Origin: Tubiluchus corallicola
Taxonomy: Eukaryota > Priapulida > Priapulimorpha > Priapulimorphida > Tubiluchidae
Length of the DNA: 27,704 nucleotides
Reading direction: 5' to 3'
Assembly: GCA_030141605.1 (NCBI GenBank)
Contig: JAQGDQ010001011.1
Coordinates: 42,945 to 70,648, forward strand
Every line of letters begins with the position of its first letter. The first letter of the stretch is position 1. The notes below the pieces were generated by a model. The model was not told the DNA's origin, did not search any database, and saw nothing but the letters and a program-made list of their open reading frames with translations. This document shows positions 12,301 through 20,600 of the stretch, one piece after another. A program made the position numbers and the translations under genes.

Positions 12301-12519
12301 GCAAGCTTGCCACTACTCGCCTACACCGTTTCCGTCCCCGATAAAAATGATGGCATCAACAAGGAACACGCGTTTAAGTTGCAGTTCAAAAATCACATGT
12401 ACTTTTTCCGTGCCGAGAGTGAATATTCCTTTCAGCGGTGGGTTGATGTGGTGGGTAACACTACGAATAATGCGTCACGAACTCGACTGTTTAGTCGTTT
12501 GGACAGTAATATTAACTAG
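9364..12519 (+). CDS. FARP-family protein: FERM, RhoGEF (DH) and two PH domains; intronless coding region
   Basis: The protein has 1051 residues, close to vertebrate FARP1/FARP2. Domains in order: FERM at about 40-324 (KNLNLLETDYFGLEY at 74-88 is typical of the F1 lobe, WAKVRKLSFKRKRF of the F3 lobe); FERM-adjacent region with RKKSTLLSKGSQFRYSGRT near 332-350; Pro/Ser-rich, probably disordered linker 376-545; DH at about 556-750; PH1 at about 772-875; PH2 at about 938-1035 (GYLLRKFKNSDGWQKLWVVF). Family members are plasma-membrane exchange factors for Rac/Rho-type GTPases, acting in neurite growth, synapses and adhesion. The start is ATG 9364 (A at -3, G at +4); the open frame runs upstream only to non-ATG codons. 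The Glu of DH motif TERTY (residue 567) is present, but the KPxQR motif reads KPMHR (His 701). All coding sequence is in one exon, although neighbouring genes have introns. Membership of the FARP family is secure; FARP1 versus FARP2 cannot be assigned. Confidence 0.95.
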   Translation: MAAHTNSNMNAVSHDAAPARVGLASGASLTPVSTDTPQKGRCVLVTVILLDDTESVFKVPQRAQGIILFHQVCKNLNLLETDYFGLEYTDLRGHRMWLEFQKSLWKQIGGIPNIKLSFVVKFYMPDPGQLEEEYTRYLFALQIKRDLVSGAMPCNDATAALLSSYIVQAECGDFVDEDYPDHKYLSVYKFVPHQCDDMERLIMENHKKHVGLSPADADYMLLDVARKVEMYGVRLHTAKDHEGVPLMLAVAHMGVHVFQNGAKINTFSWAKVRKLSFKRKRFLIKLHPEGFGYYKDTVEFYFTDRNHCKNFWKKCVEHHGFFRCATVKSIPRKKSTLLSKGSQFRYSGRTMKEMVDDVRESHGRRQPFQRSLSGRQSHTHSLVHIAPLSTSVPTINSTFSEPRIRAGSDTSGSHQVGLDSVNTPRSEKIDFAPSDSSHDATPSASPPAVHGVSPKRHAETPPSPIPESPVPAPLQHDENEHLQSGQLKSELHSQPANGVPTYPPPGPIVNSSVSQNQYHLEGNHIHDEAPEVASHLIMKEPPAVPLKRKAYPHDKSYYICKELLMTERTYKSDLEIITVLLRKELDGLEDYEIFKKLMTLIDPIYEVHCVLLREIEERLAQWEARLTGSFKSGQNRMCDVIVHNIEVLNWYMHYQDNLYQLLTALEETCKKRKQFEKFCRSFEMKKECYLPLNCFLMKPMHRLVGYMFLFESLLSHYSRDHVDRADCELALKKVRAVVQDNEVNAIKCENFVKLVEIQRDLGGIDSIVDVRREFVREGCLQKLSKKGYQQRMFFLFSDMLIYANRTSLPTLQFKVHGQLPTKTMIVEETPESKMAVPHCFALYSGSRTISVAAGCEEEKYKWIEDINSAIRAVKESDQRTSLKTPSLKNQAGSLDEGDVEESAEAREKSFQHRANTSMHVCWHRNTSIGSNDYNHALVNQLSGYLLRKFKNSDGWQKLWVVFTNFCLFFYKTHQDEVPLASLPLLAYTVSVPDKNDGINKEHAFKLQFKNHMYFFRAESEYSFQRWVDVVGNTTNNASRTRLFSRLDSNIN

Positions 12520-15480
12520 TTCATAATGATTGCCATCATGAATGAAAAATGTTGCTGTGTTACTATTTTTGATTAAAATCTGTCTTTGGGTAAACTGTAA
12601 AAGTGTTTAGCAAAATGAAGATAATTCGTTGACAAAACGGGATGCAATTCTCTAACATCAGCAGCTTGAACTGCTACTTATTATATGGAAACTTTCATAT
12701 GTTGCTTGTAATCATGCAGCTGTTGAAAGATGATATTCTATAGCAACAGTACTGCGAGTCTGATTATATTTTACAACACAAACTAAATTGAGGTTAAAGA
12801 CACATGAACCACCATCAATATTTATGAGATGGTGCTGACATTGAACGATCTAGTTACAGTCAATACGTTCAGGGATATTCTCACAGTTTATGTTCTGTAA
12901 CTGCCATGTCTGGGCCTGTGATCATTGTGCAGATGATTATAGGTAATGTACAAGTAATCACACTTATTAAAATGCCTTTCTGTGTGTGAGAGACCGATGA
13001 AGTTGCTCGAGTTTTCTTCTTTTGTTTCATCTTCCATGTTTTTGTCAATTTGTTCGTTTTCTTGTAGTTTTGGTGATAGCAGTTTTATTATTTATTTCCT
13101 GTACTTTAGCTGGGTGATATTTAATTATTTATACCTATTATAATTACATGATTTTTTTATACCGGTTTGTGTAGACTCGCATAAAGGTACAGTGTCGTTC
13201 ATTTACTGTATGAATTTTAATTGATTATAGCTCACAGTAGGTGTTGCCGATAAGCTTGTGTATTGCAAGCGTTGAGTTTTTACAAAAGCTAATGAACTTT
13301 TATAGTGTCGAAATCATACAAGTATTCAAAGTGACATTTAACTTTGTCTGTAATAATAGAGAACAGGCTAAAGTGTTGTTTAACTTTCACAGTATCGTGT
13401 TCATTTGACCATTTAATTTGCCTGAAGTGTACTACAATGTGTGGATCTGCATGGACATGCCTTCCTTGGCATAGGCCTGCTCATAGATAAGTATGCTGCC
13501 CTTCTGATGGGCCGTGGGTACGGTACAGGACAGAGCAATAAGATATAGGCAGACACAGCTTAATTTTTATGCTAGCGCAACTCAAGCATACTTTGCTGCA
13601 GTCTTAATTGATCCAGTTTATGTACAAATTATTTACTAGTCTAGCAAATATGTGTAAATAAAAGCAGTAACCGGCTGATAGTGATAACAGCAGGCACTCA
13701 GCAAGGCCGGTGCTAGGAAGTGTGGGTCCCAATTAGAAAATTGTTAGTGGCGCCCTCTAACCTACAAAAGCTGAAGATGGATGTTTTATGCTTCCCTGAA
13801 GTATTCAAATATCTCATCCAGGATTAAGCGAAAACAAGAAGTATATTCGTAGCTTTAATTCTGAATGGTACCAATGGAAAAGTTAGCTTTGCGGCTATGA
13901 AGTAAAAAATGCATTGTTCTGTTTCCCATGTTTGCTGCTTGGAGGTGATGTAGCGTTTCCGAATGTAATTTTTGAAGCAGCACCCCACTAATTTTAGTTA
14001 TGAGGCGCCACTTGCTTCGAGTAGTATGCCAGTCTCAGTCAAAAAGGGCTTGAGGCTCCACGATTAGCCACAATGATGTGTACTAGAAATTGAAAACGTG
14101 TTTAAAATATTTAATGTTTCATTACAAGTCAATATAATTGTGACATGCGGATCAGTAAAAAACGTAGATAAACGATATCAGACTGAATGGTTTCACCGTG
14201 TTCACAGTATCAAGAAACTTCGTGCACACTGGACGCTCATTAATTCGTCCATAGAGTCCTCGGCTCGAGCGTGAGTGCGGGGCTTAACACTGACCATGAC
14301 AGTCAGCAGCAACTAAGTGGACCTGTTGATCACTATAATTATTCCATTGTGTGTAAATCTGTGAGAGCAAGCAGGGTGTGGATTTTTCACTTGGGTGGGT
14401 TGGGGTACAACCTCCAGAATTATTGATTTTAAAGGGCTGTGGTGCATTTTGGCAACTACCCGATGGGCATGGACTGGGCGGGGCTTCGAAAGATGGGCCC
14501 ATGCAGACCTCTAATTACAATGTGATTACAATAAAAAGCTACTTTTTTGTACCGGTAAAATATCTTGATATAATTATTGACAGTAGCTTACCGTCATTGA
14601 TATGCACGATAACATGTTTGGTACAACGTTTTGTGTGGCATTCTTTTAATGCAGGGTTCAACAGTAAAGTTGTCCGAGTATTGCTTGCAATTTAACTTGG
14701 CGGTTGACGACTCTCTTTTGACTGTGTGTGTCAACGTTTTGATGTTAAAATAATGTGAATACTCTCAAGTTGAACTTCCAAAATTTTGCACTATAATTAT
14801 CTAACTTGTAATCTCATTTAAATGATTGTTTAATCAGCGTGGTAAGGCAAAGTCACACATGTGAAGGATTATTACGATTCTCTTGTTGTTTTATTTTATT
14901 TGCAAAAAGTCGTACAGAATGATAGAAATTTCATGAACAGATTTGACATAAACTATATCTTTGTTTCTAGCATATTTGGTAAATGACAATGTTTGTTGCA
15001 ATACACTGTGAACCTTGAATGGCTGTGAACCGCTGCACATTTTATTTCAGCTTTGCTTCTCGTGTTTTTAAATGATTTTGTATGTTGTTGTTTTTCCTAA
15101 CCGTGGCATTCTGTTGATATTCTATGTATGTGTAAATTTGTACTGGTTGTGAATTATGACCACTAAAACCGTAGCGTTTGTATAATACATATCAATTATG
15201 ATAATTTGAATCAAATGACACTTTGCAAGTAAATGTGACGCATTAAAATGTAACTTTTTGTGCGAAATTGTTGTTCTGCAAGTAATGTAATACTTGTTAG
15301 TAATCATTATTCTGTACCTTTTTGGAGACCATTGTGAACCTGTCTCTAGTTTTGTAAGATTTATGATGTGTACATTGGTGATCGCCCGAGAACTCGGAAT
15401 TACTTTGCTTGTGTGCCAGGTTGTTAGAAAGTGTGTACCATAGTTTATTATGTCTGTCCAAATAGCTATAGAAAAATAAA
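12520..15480 (+). other. 3' untranslated and downstream region of the FARP-like gene
   Basis: AT-rich sequence with no convincing coding region. Possible poly(A) signals are ATTAAA at 12572-12577, AATAAA at 13657-13662 and AATAAA at 15475-15480 (followed by a T/G-rich stretch). A Pumilio-type word TGTAAATA overlaps the 13657 signal (13653-13660), and ATTTA-type AU-rich words occur near 13088-13130. The 3'UTR could therefore be about 1.15 kb or about 3 kb. Segments near 13700-14050 (ggcgcc-containing) and 14280-14520 (more GC-rich) look like old repeat pieces, but I cannot classify them. Confidence 0.45.
13657..13662 (+). terminator. Candidate poly(A) signal of the FARP-like gene
   Basis: A canonical AATAAA about 1.14 kb after the stop codon, overlapping a TGTAAATA Pumilio-like word. 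A second AATAAA at 15475-15480 is the alternative. Confidence 0.4.
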
Positions 15481-16072
15481 TGAACATTGTTTTTTGAAAT
15501 TCATAAATTGTTCAGTTTTGATGTTTTTATTAAACTTTGAGGATGATCCTTGCTATGAGATAGTAACAGAAACAAAGTACCTACTAGGCTGCTAATCATA
15601 ATCATCAAGCTTGATGTCTAGTGCCATCTGTTGGCAAACAAAACAACTAAGTACAGTAGTGCTATCAGCCACATTATTAACATCAGTTACAAGTAACCTG
15701 ATATAAGCCTGCAATGTTGTTACTGTTTTGTTTCCACGCTTTTCATCAGTAATCACTTTTAAATTTCAGTGTTATAAAAAAAAGATGGAAGACAGTGTAT
15801 AGACTCCACTTTCTAGTGCTGCGTCATACTAGACTTTCATACCCACCTTTGCAAGTAGTAAATTACCAAAGCTACATAGACGCTACAGTTCTCGCCTATG
15901 TACATAACAGTTTTGTTATTCAAATTTTTTATACAATACAGTAATAAAAAGGAGTAAATTACAACAGTTAGATTGTCTGTTGGGTCGTTTACGAAACCAA
16001 ATTCCGTAGCATGATACAAGTGCATTTTTGTGATGCCTTGGCTGCAATATGTTTCCGGCAGATATTCTAAAC
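15481..16072. other. Space between convergent genes
   Basis: No gene recognised. On the minus strand an AATAAA lies near 15523-15530 (plus-strand TTTATT), which could serve a long CCDC43 3'UTR. In that case the two convergent transcripts would end within about 50 bp of each other. Confidence 0.3.
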
Positions 16073-16554
16073 CAGGGGTGTGCAAATTATCTGACTAGCC
16101 AGGCCACATTAAACTTTCCCGCAATTCCTGTGGGCCACAGGCAGTTTGATCAAGGAGCCAAGTACAGAAAGGCCTAATAACGATTTTTTTGCATCCGATT
16201 TGCGCACATCATTACTACTACACTCAAGAAACTATTTTAGAAGTTATTAAAATTTATATTACTAACCATATATTTCTACTTTCAGGACAGATAGTGGTAA
16301 TTTCACTACAATGCATATTAGTAATGTGTATCACACAGTCTGTGTAGTACAGTGACATTAAGCTACAACCATCTTGTAAGGGTTAATGGCATCCGATCTA
16401 GTAGAAAAAACTACCCGCACTATCTTTGGGATCGTGGCACGGACTTTAGCTGGATACACTCAATTAATCGCCCGGGCCGCACTTTCATTAGGCTGACAAA
16501 TCTCTTCGCGGGCCGCACAAATTCTCTCGTCGGGCCGCAATTTGCACACCCCTG
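16073..16554. mobile_element. hAT-type MITE, 482 bp, with near-perfect 8-bp target duplication
   Basis: The left end is CAGGGGTGTGCAAATT and the right end AATTTGCACACCCCTG, an exact 16-bp terminal inverted repeat of the hAT class. Flanks are TTCTAAAC on the left (16065-16072) and TTCTAAAG on the right (16555-16562), an 8-bp target duplication with one mismatch. GGGCCGCA words near the right end are common in hAT elements. There is no transposase frame, so the element is non-autonomous. It lies about 200 bp downstream of the CCDC43 stop codon. Confidence 0.9.
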
Positions 16555-16754
16555 TTCTAAAGCAAGCAATTTTGGCTCCTCGCTGTTTGTACAACTGAAT
16601 AACTGTGTTTCACATGCTGACTTACAGTATTCCAAGAAACAGCATTTAAGTTCGCGCAAAACCACAGTGAACAGAGAAATCTCATAATGTCATGTCGATG
16701 TTAACACAGCCCACTTTATCATTAAGTAAATGATAAGAGACCAAATGATTTTTG

Positions 16755-17532
16755 CTACCGTCGTTTTTCTTGCTTTTGTGTGCGTTTCTTTTCTCGTTCT
16801 TTTCTTGCTTCTGCTTTCTTTTTTTGTTCTTCTCTGTTCGACTGATCCTGTAGTTTTTTCTTATCGTGTTCCTCTTTCTTCTTCTCCCTCTTCAATTTTT
16901 CGGCTTGCATTACGGACTGGACATTTTCATTCTTGAATAGTTTGTATTCACTATCATCATCTTCGTTATCATTAGCGTCACCTTTGTTAAAATCAACCGA
17001 GTCAATGCTATCATCACATCCTTCTGAAACATGACTGTACCGAGATAACAAAGCATCCCTGGCTTTTTTCTCTTCTTCAGTTTTTGTCTTCTCTTTATTA
17101 ACTGATTTAATACCTTTTCCTATTAACTTAGCTAGTTGCTCTTCTGCAGAAAAATGGATTCCCTCCTCTGGTAGTTTTTGATCCGTGTTACTCAATTCCC
17201 ACCTGCAATAAAATCATTAATGTGGTATAAATTATGTATGTATTAAGCGGCTGCCGCTAGTCAGAATGTTAACAATAACAGATACTAAAAGTAATAGTAA
17301 ACCTTGTCATAATATCATTGCAGATTTTACTTGGCTCCTCAACACAGGTTTGAAAAACTTCGCACAGAGCTTCCAACTTCTCTTCTTTGCTTTCTTCCCC
17401 ATCTAATATACTTGTAATATAGGGACTGAAGGCATCTGTATCAACACTCAGCTCTTGTAATTGAGCACACAGCCAAACGTCAAAACTATCCGTGGAAGCT
17501 GCCATTTCTAAATATGCCATTGCAAACTGCAT
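16755..17532 (-). CDS. CCDC43: CCDC43 (coiled-coil domain-containing protein 43), two exons
   Basis: Coding exons are 17532-17303 and 17202-16755 on the minus strand, separated by a 100-bp intron (donor AAG|GTTTAC, acceptor TTATTGCAG|GTGGG). The splice is phase 2 and makes an Arg codon, giving NDIMT-R-WELSN, which matches the family's conserved RW. The product has 225 residues from the first ATG. A later in-frame ATG at 17505 (MAASTDSFDVWL) has a better context and would give 216 residues; human CCDC43 is about 224. The N-terminal half is the conserved globular part (FDVWL, EEKLEAL). The C-terminal half is acidic, then carries the signature LFKNENVQSV and a Lys/Glu-rich coiled coil ending in KEREKKRTQKQEKRR. 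The molecular role of the family is not established. It is divergent from GTF2H3 and convergent with the FARP-like gene. The splice donor GTTTAC is not a strong match. Confidence 0.9.
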
Positions 17533-17681
17533 CTTGATTTGCTCCTGGCGGACCTTTGTGCAATCAACCAATCAGAATACGGTTTATTGTTATCACATGA
17601 GCCTGCTGTACGTACAGTCTAAACGTACACGACTGGCTCTCTGTACCGTGTTGATGGATTGATGTTAATGAAACTTTTGAC
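17533..17681. promoter_or_regulatory. Divergent promoter shared by CCDC43 and GTF2H3
   Basis: Only 149 bp separate the first ATG of CCDC43 (minus) from the GTF2H3 ATG (plus). The gap has a CCAATCAG NF-Y-type box at 17568-17575, a perfect 12-bp palindrome CTGTACGTACAG at 17606-17617 at the centre of the gap, and a related ACGTACAC at 17623-17630. No TATA box is evident. Upstream ATGs at 17654, 17662 and 17668 have short frames, so either transcription starts after them or GTF2H3 has small upstream frames. Divergent CCAAT promoters are common for housekeeping pairs. That this gap is a shared promoter is inferred from geometry. Confidence 0.7.
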
Positions 17682-20600
17682 ATGAGTGAAAGAGGTATAG
17701 TTCTGTTACATATCAAAATTTATCCGTTACACATTAGCATACTGAGAGGAGAACTCGAAGTCTGATTTTGTACTTGTAACGCTTTTCACCATTTTTCTTG
17801 TGTGTTTTTCAGTCGAGTTTCTGTTAACATTATTTTGCTGTATTATATACTATTAATATCTAAGTTTGCTAAAGAATATTTTATGAAATGCTGAATTAAT
17901 TTAAACAATTTACGTAAACGTACCGCTGTTGGTATGTCCTTATTTAATGAATGTGGTATAATAATTCTCGAAGACTTGGTTATATATCACTTGTCTATTT
18001 ATATGTACAAGACATACTACAACTTGTTTCCCACTTCCTTTGCAAATCCCATTACAGCAAATCCTAAACATTACTTTACAAGGTTCAACGAATATCATGT
18101 CCCTTACTGTCGTACTAATAGTGCCAGGCACTTTATTAAATTCACAGCCCCCAATAACTGGAATAAAATAAGTGCCCAAGTAAAAATACACAAAACTATT
18201 TATAGTTTCAAAAACTACTTGAAAAGGATCATTTTTGATTCATACTTATAATACAATTTTAATGGTTCCATGTCTCAGGCAGTCGCAATATATGGCCTCC
18301 AATCAATTATAATGCTATTTTAATATAGCTGTATGTAAATTAAACATACACTGTGGTCGTTTCTTCTCCTCTTTTCTTTCTTCCTATCCCTAATCTTTTT
18401 TTTCCATTCCATCATGTCTACTAACCCTAACCATTCTTTCATTCACTCATTTGTGCCACATTAATAAGCCAAGCTTTCAAGGTGTCATACAGCAACTCTT
18501 TTATTTGGTTAATTTGACTTCATCAACGTTTTTTTTCCTATACTGTTTTTGTTTCAATAATATTGTATGTTGATGTATTGTATATGTATTGCTGGAGTGA
18601 AATAAATTGGTTGATTGATTGATTGATTGATTGATTGATTAAACGTTTAGTGAATTCCCCATACATGGTCATACAGGGACCAGATTTAAAATGAAATGCC
18701 AAGTTCTGTTGAAGCTGTCGATTTTTTTTTACATTTCATTTTAAGTACATTTGAATCTTAAACTTGGATATGTAATTTCAATATAATTTGTATTACTTTG
18801 ATTATTTTTTGCAGGTGATGAACACGCTGGATCTCTATTAGTTGTAATTCTGGACATAAACCCGCTTTGGTGGTCAAATCATCTACAAAAATATCAAGAT
18901 GGCAATGTAATTTGATTTTATTGTTGTACTCAGGGCTGGAACTAGATGTGGCAAGCAGGGGGGGGGGGGCGCAAAAATTTTCTGGGGGGGGGGCGAGGTA
19001 TCCGAAGTGGTTAAATAATGGTTAAGCCAATTTTTAACCCCTTTTATACTGCATGCAGGCCTATAATTAGCGTGTGTAGGACGGCGTAGCGGACAGAGCA
19101 ATAATGAGAAAATTAACTCTCAGTTAACCTAACGTTATTAATGTGCCTCTAACTAAATTGTTATTTACAGAAAATAATCACACACAAGTTTTAAGAAAAT
19201 AATACACTGAAGCTACCAAACATTTTTTTACCTAATTCTAATTCATATTGAAAATGATTACACGCGAACTGCAATTTTCACTGCAAAAAAAATTATTTGT
19301 CCGATTTTGCAAGGGGGGCGCAAATTTTGACAGGGGCCCCCCTCGCTCCCCCCTAGTTCCGCCCCTGGTTGTACTGTCATAGTCATTAGCTTCACAGAAA
19401 TGGCCATTTATGAATATCAATATGAATTTTTAGAGAAGTATTGAATTAAAGCCTGAGCTCTTCTCGTAGACTTTCTCTTTCCTGGTCATTATCTTAGAAA
19501 TCTCGTTACATTCTCCACAATGTCTACTTGCTTTACGATGTAACTTTTCTACACACGAGAGATTCTTATTTCTTGCATCCAAATACAGTCAACCCTCGTT
19601 AAACCGGACTAAATTGGGGTGGTCCGGTTTAGCCGATTGTCCGATTTATCCTATATGCCTATATATGGTCTATATTATACAGGAATAATCACCTTAATAA
19701 CGCCTATATACATTGCACTATATACTATACTGTATATTACTTTAAAATAGTTAACCTGTGAGGATAAAGAAATTATTGTACAGTTGGTAGGCCGTGTTGT
19801 GTTTAGCGCTCGGGCTCGGACGGAAATCGGTCAGTTTCCTTTACCACGGATGATGTCCGTCTTATCCGATATCCGGGCTAACGGGGTCCGGTTTAACGAG
19901 GATTTTACAAAAGAAATTATAAATAAATAAATTATAAATAAAATTATAAAATAACCAAGTCAAAATGATCTACTTACTATGACCAAGAAGACGACTGGGC
20001 AGACCAATTTGGAAGTAGCCAGCAAGCTGAAAAAGTGTGGTCACCCCTGATATAGCGGGATTCCCAGACTTTACTTTCAGCTTAGGCTCAGTAGTGCACG
20101 CTTCAATCAGTGGCTGTTTCATCGTTTCATCAGATGTAGAGTTCTTATAGATCAGAATCATGGATAAGAAAAAAAGGAAGACTGAAGAAGAACAGCAAGT
20201 CAAAACAGAGTAATATGCGCTGTACTACACAGACTGTGTGATACACATTACTAATATGCATTGCAATGAAATTACCACTATCTGTCGTGAAAGTAGAAAT
20301 ATATGGTTTGTAATATAAATTTTAATAACTTCTAAAATAGTTTCTTGAGTGTAGTAGTAATGATGTGCGCAAATCGGATGCAAAAAAATGGTTATTAGGC
20401 CTTTCTGTACTTGGCTCCTTGACCAAACTGCATGTGGCCCACAGGAATTGCGGGAATGTTTAATGTGGCCCGGCTAGTCAGATAATTTGCACACCCCTGA
20501 ACTAAACACTGTATTCACTATGTACTCTAACTCTTGTTGGCATCTTTCTGTCTCGGAAGACAATGGAGTGTGCGCCAAGAGAGTCAGTTATTGATCACAT

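Noticed and set aside
13690-14050. Possible DNA transposon starting near GGCCGGTGCTAGG
   Set aside because: No matching inverted terminus or target duplication could be found.
14378-14695. 105-codon frame downstream of FARP
   Set aside because: No domain, no splice context and compositionally patchy; likely chance or an old repeat piece.
16352-16687. Overlapping frames on both strands within and beyond the hAT MITE
   Set aside because: They run across the MITE boundary at 16554 and have no family resemblance.
17533-17571. Thirteen extra residues at the CCDC43 N-terminus
   Set aside because: The frame there opens with TTG and overlaps the CCAAT box; the first ATG is at 17532.
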